Shown: positions 45,589-57,373 of the stretch, piece after piece
Numbering within the stretch: the stretch's first letter is position 1
Layout of the letters: each line of letters begins with the position of its first letter
NCBI GenBank assembly: GCA_039090855.1
Contig: CM077023.1
Coordinates: 80,141,127-80,205,126 of the forward strand
DNA: 64,000 bases
Reading direction: 5' to 3'
Source of the DNA: Macrothele yani
Taxonomy: Eukaryota; Arthropoda; Arachnida; Araneae; Macrothelidae
Program-made: the position numbers and the translations under genes
The notes under the pieces: generated by a model
Told to the model about the DNA's origin: nothing
Database searches by the model: none
What the model saw: the letters and a program-made list of their open reading frames with translations, nothing else

Positions 45589-45807
45589 GTTTTTCTTCTG
45601 TTTGGAGGTTTAAAGACCACAGTGAGAAACACAATGGGCTATAAGCAGTCACCTGTCCCTAATTTAGGGTCACTGGTTCCAAGGAAGGGAGAGAGTCAGT
45701 GCTGTAAGGCAAACACAGCGCCCATGCCTCACCGGGACTGGAACGCGGACCCATCTCGAACGAATCGTTAGAAGCCATCGCTTAGACCACTGAGCCAACG
45801 GGATGGC
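45589..45807 (-). mobile_element. SINE-A, minus strand
   Basis: Reverse SINE-A (ggaggtttaaagaccaca, ccctaatttagggtcactgg, then decayed B and A boxes). The target duplication acgacag lies at 45582-45588 and 45808-45814, within the old RTE. Confidence 0.9.
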
Positions 45808-46264
45808 ACGACAGCTTAAGACAAAGAGTTGAAGAAGAGACTTTGGTACACCTTCATCCAACAGAGTACACTGTAAAAAATTGCTGTGAATTCTCAGTGT
45901 TTCAACTGTATTAAAACGGTTTACAGACCGTAAGCACGCCAACGGGCGATGAACCGTAAATTTTCGGTAGATAAACAACATGTTCACGGTGTTTAAACTG
46001 TTTTAACCATTGCGGTATAATACCTGTTTTTTTACGTGCTGTCGAATGGCAACGGGCTGGTCGCGGACGCCATGTTGGTACGAAGCGATGGAGGTCTCTC
46101 TATACACAAAATAAGGATTCTATGTTACTAAATAAGCACCGCAGCATTTATTTTCGGTAAGTATTTTTTTGTTTTGTGTAAGTCACAGTGCATTATGATG
46201 AGAATGTTAGTATTAAGTGGTTTTGGTAACAATTGAAACAAGTTTGATGTTTTATTTCATGTAT

Positions 46265-46314
46265 GAGTTGCTCACGGTGGTCGTTAAACCTCCACTCAAA
46301 AAAAAAAAAAAAAA
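46265..46314 (+). mobile_element. 5'-truncated SINE-A, 50 bp
   Basis: Only the last 33 bp (gagttgctcacggtggtcgt and on) and an A-run are present, bracketed by a 12-bp duplication tatttcatgtat at 46253-46264 and 46315-46326. This shows that the SINE 3' end is what the LINE machinery copies first. Confidence 0.9.
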
Positions 46315-46410
46315 TATTTCATGTATTTCGTTCAAATTATTTGTTAGGCCGAACAAGTTCAGTAAACGAATGCAGTTGCTAACTAATTTTCCTCGCTTGT
46401 CCTGTGACTA

Positions 46411-46550
46411 GGTGACAACTAGTTTTGGAGAACGAGGTACAAATTGTATAATGGTCAATTTTACCCAGACCACGTGGGTGCCAGGAAATTTTTATTTAGC
46501 ATTCGCAAGTGCTAAAAATTCTAACACTATGCTCCTGCTTCCTTCCTTTT
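46411..46550 (+). repeat. Diverged direct repeat D1, copy 1
   Basis: gacaactagttttggagaac and about 120 further bp recur at 49372-49525 at roughly 80 percent identity (gacaactggttttggagaac). The plus frame gives FGERGT...NFT in both. Function unknown. Confidence 0.75.
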
Positions 46551-46784
46551 TTTTTTTTTTTCAGTGCCAGACAGCGTTTTTTGGAATCTGGGCTACTGAA
46601 TATTTTGTGGCCCCTATTTCTGGTCACAAGTGCTTGTAAAATACGAATGTCCTATTGACTATACGATAGATATGTACATATGTTGGATACCTATTTCCTT
46701 TATATATGTAAAGGCTTTGTAAAATACATCTTATGTGTTTGCAGACATAAGGAAATGTATTATTTTTAATATTTATTCCTAAAG

Positions 46785-46895
46785 AAATGCAAACATTGAA
46801 TCAAGTATAGATAACAAAAATTTGAAATGAATGCACAAAAACAGAAGTTCACACATAGTTCAGGAGTTTGTCTTTAAAATGTCTGTTTAAAGATG
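46785..46895 (+). repeat. Diverged direct repeat D2, copy 1
   Basis: acattgaatcaagtatagat and tgaatgcacaaaaacagaag, then gtttgtctttaaaatgtct, recur at 47405-47472 and 48130-48160. The second copy is split by three SINEs. Confidence 0.8.
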
Positions 46896-47397
46896 CTGAA
46901 ACATTTTTTTCTGCAAACTAACACATTGAAGAAATCTCATGTGAGCAGTGTGTATACCTCATCTGTGGTAAGATAGAAATTTATCAGAACCAATCAATTT
47001 CTTAAAAATTAGTTGAAATATATCAATACACAGGTATTTGTGTAGTAATAACTGCCAGTGTTTTCTGTAAAATTATAAAAAAAATGACAGAAATATCACT
47101 CAACTCATGCCCAACGCACAACTCGAGGCGCGTCGCGTAAACTTAATAGCAGTACCAATATCTGTTTGTTTTATTTATAAAATGAGTACCCCAAAAGGTG
47201 TATTTCAATGCAAACACAATTGCACGTAGAAAGTTTTACAAACAGGTCACTTATGCTAGGCAGTAATTACATTAGAACTGCTTCGTGAGCTAAGAAAAAC
47301 CCCTCAAAAAAATCACTTCAGGTGTACTGTGCAAGAAATAAACATTGCTAGTATACCCCAAAATCTTAAGTGTCCACATATCTTACAAAAAATTTTA
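46896..47397. other. Unassigned stretch inside candidate CACTA
   Basis: No coding region or recognised repeat. Confidence 0.5.
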
Positions 47398-47472
47398 TAC
47401 TAAAGAAAATTCAAACATTGAATCAAGTGTAGACAACATAAATGAAAAATGAATGCACAAAAACAAAAGTTT

Positions 47473-48128
47473 GCCGCCCCGGTTGTGCAGTGGTCTAAGC
47501 GATGACCTCTGATCATTCGTTCGAAAGAGGTCTATCGAATCCCGGTGAGGCATGGATGCTGTGTTTGTCTTACGGCACTGGCTCTCTCCCTTCCCTGGAA
47601 CCAGTGACCCTAAATTAGGGACGGGCGACCGCTTATAGCCCATTGAGTTGCTCACGGTGGTCGTTAAACCTCCAATAAGGCCGCCCTGGTGGCTAGTGGT
47701 CTAAGCGATGGCCTCTGATCATTCGTCCGGAAGGGGTCCGGGTTCGAATGACGGCGAGGCATGGATATTGTGTTTGTCTTACAGCACTGGCTCTTTCCCT
47801 TCCCTGGAACCAGTGACCCTAAATTAGGGACGGGCGACCGCTTATAGCCCATTGAGTTGCTCACGGTGGTCGTTAAACCTCCAATAAGGCCGCCCCGGTG
47901 GCGCAGTGGTCTAAGCAATGGCCTCTGATCATTCGTCCGGAAGGTGTCCGGGTTCGAATGACGGCGAGTCATGGATATTGTGTTTGTCTTACAGCACTGG
48001 CTCTTTCCCTTCCCTGGAACCAGTGACCCTAAATTAGCGACGGGCGACTGCTTATAGCCCATTGAGTTGCTCACGGTGGTCGTTAAACGTCCAATCAAAA
48101 AAAAACCTCCAATAAAAAAAAAAAAAAA
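47473..48128 (+). mobile_element. Tandem trimer of SINE-A
   Basis: Three head-to-tail copies start at 47473, 47680 and 47889, each beginning gccgccc and ending cctccaata(ag). Only the last has a long A tail (to about 48128). The first has a damaged B box (gtctatcgaatcccgg). The flanking aaaagtt at about 47465 and 48126 could be one duplication for the whole unit. Confidence 0.9.
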
Positions 48129-48164
48129 AGTTCAGGCGTTCGTCTTTAAAATGTCTTTTTTTGC

Positions 48165-48854
48165 TTTGAGGTTTGTGAAGAAGTGCACAACATCGTCAAA
48201 CTAACTGCTGAGCAATATCATGCTCTAATGACATGATAGCAAGACTGTTAAGCCTTTGTTGAAGCATTGTCAATCACAAGTTATTTTTTACCAAGTGTAG
48301 TTTTAATACGGTGAATGTACATTTGGGAAAATATCATGTATATATATATATGTGTGTGTGTTTTGCAATGTCTTGACAAGAACATTTTTTTTTTTTGTGC
48401 AGTAGCTACATTCACACTTGATAAAGTCATAGAACTGTGAAATTTTACTATGTAAAGATTCATCCAAATCCTCACTGTAAAAATCTAAACAGTTATTTAG
48501 AGAAATTTAGTTGACAGTTAACTAAGAACTGAAATGGAAATTGAATTTTTTTATAAGCTAACAGACATTTGTTATCCAACTGATCAATAATCACATTAAA
48601 TGTTTCTACTTCACATTTTTTCTGTCCTTGAAGAATAGTTTCATTACGGTTATTGCCATGTGCATATTTTTTAATTGTGATTAGACAAAACTTCCAGAAG
48701 ATTTTTCACTTAATGTTTTATCTATTTCTTCATATTTTTCAAAATTATTTCTTTCATTGGCAATGAAATGGGATAATGACAGAAGGTTACGTCCAGTTAA
48801 CAAATCTAGTGATGGCTTTTGTAATTTAGTATCAACTTTATCACATCTTTCTAA
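48165..48854. other. Unassigned stretch
   Basis: AT-rich, with a short TA/TG microsatellite at about 48339-48362. No gene. Confidence 0.5.
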
Positions 48855-49095
48855 AATGCATCATAACTTGCGTAATTATGGTTCGATTTCAGTGAAATTT
48901 TAGTATGTGTTAGGGGACCACTGGGGACGAACCCTATTGGAAATGGGGTCAAAGGTCACAACATAGGAGCAGGATGCATTCCATTGCCATTATGCGTCAT
49001 AACTTGCGTAAATATGGTTCGATTTCGATGAAATTTTAGTATGTCATAGGGGATCACCTGGGGACGAACCCTATTGAAAATGGGTGCCAAAGAGC
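48855..49095. repeat. Two tandem units of about 136 bp
   Basis: Each unit contains cataacttgcgtaa, tatggttcgatttc, gaaattttagtatgt and ggggacgaaccctatt. The first begins near 48855 and the second near 48991, with about 90 percent identity. Confidence 0.85.
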
Positions 49096-49371
49096 ACACA
49101 TGAAAATAGATTCAAATTTATGAGAGAAACTTGAAGAAAAAACATCCAATCTCTGTAGGTAGAAGAAAAGATTTAGGATTTCTAGACAATGGAAGTCCTA
49201 AATTTAATATGAATAATGCAAATTATTTCTTCAATTTGCGCTTTTCGGAACTTTTTTACCCACACAAAGTTTTCAGTCCTCAGTAAAACAGGTGTGGGCT
49301 CTACTAGTTTTGTTGGGGACCAAAAAGTTCCAAATACTCCAACCTCCTTTAGCCCACCAAACACCCCTGCT

Positions 49372-49525
49372 CTGACAACTGGTTTTGGAGAACGAGGCAC
49401 AAGTCGTGGAATGATCAATTTCACCTGCAGACCACATGGGCGCCAGAAAATTATTTAGCTAGCACTGTTACAATTGTAGGTGATTTAACAAGAATTCTGA
49501 CACCATACTCCTGCCTCCTATATCT
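49372..49525 (+). repeat. Direct repeat D1, copy 2
   Basis: Second copy of the 46411 repeat. An 80-codon frame at 49216-49458 runs into it (NTPALTTGFGERGTSRGM and on). It has a slightly protein-like composition but no recognised family. Confidence 0.65.
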
Positions 49526-49958
49526 TTCCTGTCCCAGCTGCTAATCATTCATCAACTTAATCCATTAAGAATTTCATTTGCTGATTTTTGTGTTCAAATT
49601 TGTGCTTTCATCCTAATTTCTTTACATAGTCTGTGACGGGTTTAAAATTTATTACATGCCAGGATGCATAATAATATTTTTTAATCGCCGGGATGCGGCC
49701 CAACTTCAAACACTTTATTTCTATGGGTGGTCAAATTTTATTTCTGTAAAAACACATAAGTTGTTAATCAGAGTTAAAGTTGATGCCATTGTTTTCCAGC
49801 CAATAGCTATCTCAAATAGCCTGGCAAATCCCTCTTTTTTCCAGGTAGAGTTGCCATTATGTTCCAAGCTTAAATCTAAGAAATTCCTTAGTCAAACTCT
49901 GCATTAGCACCAATGCTAAACATCATTGTTACCCCCCCCCCCCCGTTAGCTTAAAATA

Positions 49959-50725
49959 CACTGCTCAAAACTATTGGGAGATATTGTGGTTTAGATATGA
50001 ACTACTGGCATCAACTGTTTGTATGCTAAGAGAAATTGAAGGAAAGTTATTACAATGAAACTTTTGCATACTTCCAAACACCTCAGTATGCAAAATTGAT
50101 TGTGGGACGTTAAAAAGGGTATGTTTCTGTCAACGAATGAAAAGTGAATTGTATCTTATGATCGTTTAGTCCAGGATAAAAATGACTCGTGCTTTGAATG
50201 TGATGTCCGAACAGGATTTACCCGAATCTGTAGCCTGAGGGCTATCGGTCACTTAGAAGCTGGTCAAACCCAATCGCAAGTAGCGGACGCCGTTGGAGTG
50301 TCTCGAAGCATGATTTCCAGATTTTGGAATTGGTTTTCAGATACCAAAAATTTAAGGCAAAGACCAGGGCAAGGTCACAGGAAAGCAACGTCAAGAAATG
50401 AGGATCGTTTTTTTATCACTGACTGCCAGGAGAAACCGGAGTATGAGCGCCCCTCTTCTGCAATGCAAGCTCCATACGGCTACTGACACAAATGTTTCGA
50501 CTCAAACTGTTCGCACCCGACTACACAGTGTTGGTCTGTATGCTCGACAACCTATGGTATGTGTTTCTTTAACCGCATGCCACCGTGCTGCCTGCAGATT
50601 TTGAGCACATGACCCTGCTGATTAGAGAAGAAATTAATGGAGCAACGTTCTCTTCTCAGACGTGTCTTGCTTTACTGTACATCCTGATTATTTTGAGGGA
50701 ACAAGGTATTTGTAACAACCAGAGG
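49959..50725 (+). pseudogene. Tc1-like transposon, 3'-truncated
   Basis: The left terminus cactgctcaaaactattggg follows TA at 49957-49958. The transposase frames give GHLEAGQTQSQVADAVGVSR, SMISRFWNWFSDTKN and RPGQGHRKATSRNEDR, then in another frame LTARRNRSMSAPLLQCKL, VSTQTVRTRLHSVGLYARQP and the first catalytic block VLFSDVSCFTVHP (Glu of FSDES changed to Val). The second and third catalytic blocks and right terminus are missing. Confidence 0.85.
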
Positions 50726-50730
50726 TAGAA

Positions 50731-52756
50731 AAATATTCTGAAATCTGGTGGCCAGCTAAATTTTTTAGTGGCCAGACATTGAACCTGCGGGGAGGAGGGG
50801 GCTATATATAATGTCAAAGTCGTACACTTCTGTCCAAAAATGTTCTGCCCTCAGCCCTGGCAAAAAAAAAAAAGGTACTCGTTTTTTTTTTTTTTTTTTT
50901 TCATCTGGGGCTCGCAAATTCCTGAATTATCATAATTTTCATCGTTTATCCTCAGACCCTGGAAATCGCACTTTTTTTTTATTTTCGTATAATCTGTGCC
51001 GGCGTATAATTCACAGATTGTGACATTCAGAAGAAAAAGAAAAAAATAGCCATATGATCTTGTATATCACAAATGTTGATCCAGAAGCGGAATTTTCGAC
51101 AGAAAAGTTAGGCACATAAAGACCCCGGAGTCCGAAGAAATGAAACAAAGACTTTGGTCAAACTGGCAAAGGACAAACTAAAATACAAGGCACAGTGTAC
51201 ACGAGATTCAGAACATAGAACTTTGAAATGAAGCGTGCATGTTTAGGTTCCTGCAGCAAGCACTGTGCATACATTTTTATTGGCCAATTGATGAGGAGAG
51301 GGCACAAGCACAGTCAGCATTTTGTCTTTCCCGACAATACAAAGACAAAATAACTGCCGCCGCCCCTTCCTACAGCTTTCCCGGTCTTTCATTATGACAT
51401 CCCTTTTCCGTCCTCTTCACTTCGTGCAAATCCTAGACTGAAATTTTTTTTCCGAGAGAGTTCCTTTTCCAATTATATAGCCCCTCTCCAGCACAATTAC
51501 CCTGCAGATTATTTTTCAAATTGAACGGCAGCAAAAACTTTTTTTTATTTTATTTTTTTTAAATCGTTTATTCGTGGCTTATACAATGCAAATTGCCGTA
51601 CATGTTTTTCAGTGAGAAATTTACCTTTATTTTCATTTTTACGATATGATCATAAATATGCCTTTGTACATTTGTCTCCCAAAAATTATTAAATTTAAAT
51701 TTACTAATTGTTTTGGCCATATTTTTCTTTTGCATAGCATACTAAGTGTATGTAGTTCCTATTCCAACCTCTAAAGTTTTCTGTCACTCAGTTTTAATAC
51801 AAAACTACGATATTCCCTATTCCCTAATTGTTTTTAGCTGTATATATATAGTAATAAAGTCAACCACAGATAAATTGTAATCCTAATACAGAACCCAAAA
51901 TAACATCCTGAATTCCTGATAAGATAATTTTTTTCCAAAGACCAAACCTGCCCCCCCCCCCCACCCGCCGCATTAAAAATGGCAAAATCCAATAAAAAAA
52001 TTTGCAGCGTGTTAGTGAAAACACCAAATATAAATATAATCATCTGGTAATTTCTAAACCTTACTTTACCATGGACTTCAATCAAGATGGCTGATGCCAT
52101 ATTTGATATATCTCAAGGGGCCTCTCTGTCCCTCATTGTCAGTTTGTCACTATAAATGAATTGAAACAAATCTCCGAGAATGTACATCATGAAAGGGTGA
52201 ATCCGTGAAAATTTTAATCACAATGTAACATTCAGGCCTCTTGTGTCGCCATTCTGATTGAATATCAGCAATGAAGTCACATCACCAGTGAAGCATTATC
52301 TCCATCAGTGCTATAAATAAATGAGGCTGGAGACAAGTTTCTAGAAATGAAAATCTTATTTTTTTGAAAAACTGGAAAAATAAGAGGTACATACAAGTAC
52401 CGGATTTATTTAAAAATAGAAAGTAGTCATGACTACTCTTTTTTGTGCAAAGTACATCACAACTTGCATTTCCTTTGACATCTTGGAGTCGAATTTTTCA
52501 TGATTACAATACTTTCTCATGCTAATGTATGAAAAAGAAAAAGTCTTTTTCACATAAAAAAATAACTAGGAACTCTCATAAAATTGCAGGTCCTGTTAAT
52601 GTGGTGCTCCACAGAGCTGCACACATAAAATCTTTACTGTTTCTACCGGTTTTCAAAATCTTTTGGATTCAAAAGTCTTAGTTTCTTATTTCCTTCTCAA
52701 CAAATAAAATTCTTGTTTTTATTCTGTTGCATTTATTTGCTACAAAAATGTATATA
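50731..52756. other. Unassigned stretch with homopolymer runs
   Basis: T-runs (50882-50902, 51540-51560), A-runs and a C-run (51951-51961). No gene or transposon recognised. Confidence 0.5.
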
Positions 52757-52758
52757 TA

Positions 52759-53788
52759 CAGGGTGTCCGAGAATTATTGGACACATAACAAAATTATATA
52801 AAACAAAACATTAAACTGACTGTATTAACTTACAATGTAACTGCACAAGTTAATAAATTTCGATGTGAGATCCCTTGGTTGCTCGTAGTACGTCTAAGCG
52901 ATACTCAATTCCATGCCATGTATTGGCAAGCATCTGAGGAGTTATGGAATTAAATAGCAGCTGTGATACGCTACTTTAGTTCCTGCAAATCAGTACAAGG
53001 CGTCTTATAGACACGATCCTAATCCCACATGAAATAATCCAATGAAGTTAGATCTGGAGAGCGAGGAGGCCACAGAATGGGACCACCACGGCCAATCTAT
53101 CTGTTGGGGAAAAGGCTCATTTAGGCACTTATGTATACATGTTGACCAATGCGCAGTCGTACCGTCTTGTTGGAAAATGACATCATATCTTTTGATCTGG
53201 GTATAGCGAAAGTTTCTATCGTATCCAAGTAAATGTCATCATTTGTTTTTTTTGCAGAAGGAAGGGCCAATCACTTGTCTTTTTGATAGGGTGCACCACA
53301 CGTTAACTTTTGGCGAATCGCGTTCCAGTTCATTAGCAGCATGAGGCAGTTCACTACCCCATATCCTACAGTGACAATTCACAATACATGAAATGTGGAT
53401 TCATCACTGAAAATGACAGTACTGAGAAAGTTTTCGTTGTTTTTCACTCAATTTAGCATAACCACAGCGAAATCGTTTCGCTGAGTGTGATCATTTACAT
53501 GCATCTTTTTCACTATTTGGATTTTATAAGCATAAAACTTTAATTTCTTGTGCAAGATATCGTGAACTGTCGATTTCGGAATGCACAGTTCTCTGCTTGC
53601 TTTACGAACGGATTTCCTGGAGCTTCGTCGGAAACTTCCATTAACTTGGTCAACCGTCTCACCGCTGATGCTAGGCCAACCGGCTCCTCCACGAGGTTCC
53701 ACATTGCCAGAACTGTTTTATCCATTGCTTAATTGAATTCATTGATGGAGGATTATTATTGAGTATCCAATATTTCTGGGACACCCTG
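52759..53788 (-). mobile_element. mariner-like transposon
   Basis: The inverted ends cagggtgtccgagaattatt (left) and its imperfect complement (ccaatatttctgggacaccctg) are flanked by TA at 52757-52758 and 53789-53790. 1030 bp. Same broad family as 38138-39075 but a different subfamily. Confidence 0.92.
52860..53732 (-). pseudogene. mariner-like transposase, frameshifted
   Basis: The N-terminal part is at 53702-53448 (GAGWPSISGETVDQVNGSFR, SVRKASRELCIPKSTVHDIL). A stop follows, then VIFSDESTFHVL with the first Asp (about 53410). Later come FQQDGTTAHWSTC with the second Asp (about 53165) and PPRSPDLTSLDYFMWD with the third (about 53050). All three catalytic Asp residues survive, but in broken frames. 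Confidence 0.83.
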
Positions 53789-53829
53789 TATATTGCTTAA
53801 GACAACAGTGCTGACAATTACGGAGGATC
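53763..53829. repeat. 67-bp direct duplication, copy 1
   Basis: gtatccaatatttctgggac through the mariner end and 40 bp of flank (tattgcttaagacaacagtg) recurs at 54093-54159 without visible change. Confidence 0.92.
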
Positions 53830-54092
53830 ATACTCTAAACGGTATCGTCTTTTAACTTTAATGACAGACTTTAATTTCGCAAGCCATAACACACACATCA
53901 CCTTGTGCTGTACGGATGACATTACTACCGATTGCGCATTTCTCATACATTCCTCATCAGGCCACACCTAGTGCCATCTATCGGATTCTGGGAATAACAA
54001 TTCTGCAAAACAAAAATATAGAAACCGTGTTTGTAATACGTGACATAGAAAAACCGACAATGCTCAGTTGTTTTTTTACATAATTTTGTAAT

Positions 54093-54159
54093 GTATCCAA
54101 TATTTCTGGGACACCCTGTATATTGCTTAAGACAACAGTGCTGACAATTACGGAGGATC
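54093..54159. repeat. 67-bp direct duplication, copy 2
   Basis: The second copy, 330 bp downstream, carries a mariner right end with no element attached. This points to duplication after the mariner inserted. Confidence 0.92.
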
Positions 54160-54425
54160 TTTTTGCGGACATATTTTTTGTATTGTAAATAATTTTGGTA
54201 ATGAATCTTTGTTCTGCATGCTAAATTGGTTGAATTTTTAAAAAATATGTAAAAGAATTTGGTTTCAGATGAATCAAAGCCTTTGGCAATAAGTGTCAGT
54301 TATTGTTTATTTTTGACACATGAAATTTTACATTCAATACATAAAGTGATTCCTTCTGTTTTTCTTAGGAATATCTCATATTATAAAACATTTTGCATAA
54401 AAGTGCATTCTTAATACTTAACATC

Positions 54426-57060
54426 ATGTATGAGTGTGTCAATTGCAACTATGTTTCTTTATCTTTAAAGAAATATGTTCACCACATGAGCATTCATAGA
54501 AATGTAAATAATTTTAGATTTCAGTGTGGGGTGCGTGGTTGCTCCAAGGCATTTGGCTCTTACTATGGCTTTAATACTCATGTCTCGCGATACCACCGTG
54601 GATTGCGTGGTTTACAACTTTGCAATTCAGAAGTGGATTTAAAGTGCAACCAAAGATTGTGTCATAAGGCATTTAATAGAGTTTCTGATTTAATATCGCA
54701 CATTAAGTCACATCTAACCTCCGGGGGCTTTATTAGATGCTGTTTTAAGGGGTGTGCCAAAACATTTAAAGTCAGATCTTCATTTTCATCCCATTTATCT
54801 AGATATCATCTGAATCACAGTACAAAATTCCTATCTCCACAGTTTCTTAATTCTGAGCCAGTTGCCCTGACCTTGAGAGTTGACAGTACTGTGGAACTAG
54901 TCACTTCTGACGTAAGTGAACAACTTAATCAGTCAGACAGCCATATCTCTGAAGAACTCACACTGAAAAATATTGCTCTTTTTTGCTTGCTTTTGGAATC
55001 AAAATGCCTAATCCCATGTAAAACAATACAGTTGATAACAGAAGAGATAAATTATTTACTGATTCAGGAGGATTCCTTTTTCACACAGAGTTTCACTGCT
55101 AAATTGAGTGAATTAGTAAATATATCTGAAGATGAAAAAAAAATTGTAAAATATGTCCATGACTCAAAGTTTTTAAAATCTGCATTCGATACTGAATCGG
55201 GACTTCTTAAATCTATCTATTTAAGACAACAATATTTTTAAAAAAGCATGAAATTTGTCAAACCCATTGAAATTTGCATGGGTCGTGATGAGGTAAATTG
55301 CTTGCGTTACTGCCACTACATTCCAATTAAAAAAACTTGTTAATCTGCTCCACGATAAGTCTGTAAAGGATCAAGTAGATCATCCACTGAAAAATGAAGT
55401 AGCAGATCGAATGAGTGATTTTACTGACGGTAGCGTGTTTCAGCAATGCCAAGCAGATGGATCAATAAAAATCCTTCAGCTTATCCTTTTTCAGGATGTG
55501 TTTGAGGTTGTTAACCCGTTAGGTTCTTCACGAAATAAACATAAAATTCTCGGATTTTATTTCACATTAGGAAACATATACCCTCAGTATAGGTCATCAG
55601 TTCACCAAATGCAGCTTCTTTTACTGTGCTGTGAAAAAGATTTAAAATTGTTTGGCCAAAAAGTAGTATTTAGGCAATTGATTGGTGACCTTAAAGAAAT
55701 TGAGAATGGATTTAATGTGGATGGTGTATGTTATGTAGGGAGGGTTTTTTGTATTACTGCTGACAATTTAGGAGCACATTTTATTGGTGGATTTAACCAG
55801 AATTTCTCAACTTCAGAATATATGTGCCGTTATTGTCTAATGCAAAGAGATACTTGGAAGAGTATCCATATTTGAGTGCTTCATCACGAACTGTTGAAAA
55901 TTATGATGCATCTGCTTTGCAATTAGCCATGGGTAGCCAAGGAATCATTTCCCCCGTCTCTGTTCAATGAGTTGCAGTACTTTCATGTTTGTCTTCCTGG
56001 GCTCCCTCCTTGTGTTGGTCATGACTTGTTTGAAGGGGTTTGTGACTATGATTTGTCACTTTACCTAAATTATTTTGTTCAGAAAGGCTGGCTTACGTAT
56101 ACTTTATTAAATGATCTAATACGTGGCTTTTCATTTTTTGAGCATGATGCTTCTTGCAGGCCTGCTGTGTTTCACCCAAAAAGCAAAAGGTTAAATGGCA
56201 GTGCTTGTCAGAACTGGGCCTTACTTCACTTTTGCCAATCCTTCTGTACTCTAAGATAGATACTGATGATTCTGTATGGAATCTACGTAGTTGTTACACT
56301 CAGAGAAATTGTGGAATTTGCCTGTGCACCTAGCATAAGTCATTCACAAATTGCATATTTCAAAATCATAATTGAAGAGTACTTGGAGGGAAGGAAGGTT
56401 GCTTTTGCAGATGTGCCTCTTCGACCAAAGCACCACTTCCTTCTGCACTATCCTGAGTTAACGATGAAATTTGGACCACTTATTCGTCTTTGGACATTGC
56501 GCTTTGAGAGTAAACATTCATATTTCAAAAGAGTTGCCCGAAGATGTCAGAACTTCAAAAACCTCACTGATACACTGTCAAACAAACATAAGTTATTGCA
56601 AGCTTATCTTCTAAATGGCTCACTTTTTGCTGAAAGGGTTCGGTTTGAAGACAGTCAAACTTTCATTATCGAGTTGTACTCCATTCAAATACAAAGGGCA
56701 ATAAAAGAATCAGAATATCAACCTCTGCACATTTCAAACAAAGTGAAAATTTTTGGTGCTCCCTATACTGTAGGCCAGTTTTTGAACGTAAAGAACAAAG
56801 ATAATGATTGTGTCTTTGGAGAAATACTGTTCATATTAGAAGATAAAAACAAGGAAATATTTTTATTGTTAATGTGTGGGAGGGTCGTTGGTGCTCAGAT
56901 AGTGGTTTGCACATTTGTAAAAGTACAGACAGAGTTTTGTGTGTGAATGACAAATAATTAGGTGATTTCTACCCTTTATCATGCTACAGTTGTGGTAATA
57001 AAAAAGTTATTGCTTTGAAACATAAGTTTTTTAATGGTTTAGCAACAGCAATAGAGCACT
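54426..57060 (+). pseudogene. Zinc-finger transposase-like gene, CACTA/tnp2-like
   Basis: The start is the ATG at 54426 (MYECVNCNY); a splice acceptor (tttttcttag, 54370) precedes it. Four C2H2 fingers follow at about residues 1-130: YECVNCNY..HMSIH, FQCGVRGCSKAF..HVSRYH, LKCNQRLCHKAF..HIKSH and CCFKGCAKTF..HLSRYH. Further on come MKFVKPIEI, FQDVFEVVNPLGSSRNKHKI, ADNLGAHFIGGF..YMCRYC, YFHVCLPGLPPCVGHDLFEG, LRPKHHFLLHYPEL and FGPLIRLWTLRFESKHSYFK, in the order known from animal zinc-finger proteins thought to be transposon-derived. Breaks: a TAA at 55239, shifts near 55340 (A7 run), 55850, 55965, 56222 and 56287, and another near 56945, after which DFYPLSCYSCGNKKVIALKH is readable. The role is inferred as a DNA-binding transposase. 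The name tnp2-like rests on the HDLxEGV motif and context. Confidence 0.75.
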
Positions 57061-57373
57061 AGATAATGCATATTTTATCAGCTATTTGTACACTGCCATT
57101 ATTGCTACTGACACAGCTAGCTGAATATTGGTTCCATAAGTGCAAAATGGTCAGTAGAAGTAAATTATTTTCATCTTGTTCAGTAATTTTTTTTTTAATT
57201 AGTCAGTAAAGTTCTCCCATGGGGCATTTAAATTCCTAAAAGACAGTGAGAAATGCTGCTGTGGATATGTATGGAAGAATCTTTATCTAAAAATTATGAT
57301 TCAATTCACAAGTGAAAAATTGGAAGGTCTCTTGTAATGAAGAGGAAGGAAACACACCTGGTTCCCTTCCTAG

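Larger units (their letters stand above)
42655..45868 (+). repeat. Ancient RTE 3' half in five pieces
   Basis: The pieces are collinear with the young RTE. 42655-43018 corresponds to RFADD..CLKRKVFDQC; 43679-43881 to MERCMLGV..WQWAG; 44660-44757 to HTARRTDH..RP; 45541-45588 to GRWVDEI..TWR; 45808-45868 to the last codons. Identity is about 70-75 percent and all frames are destroyed. Between them sit a fold-back, two hAT-like elements and a SINE, and a CACTA-like end follows. It is a clear record of five later insertions into one old LINE. Confidence 0.8.

Noticed and set aside
47664..48098. 144-codon minus ORF with repeats
   Set aside because: It reads antisense through tandem SINEs and has no independent support.
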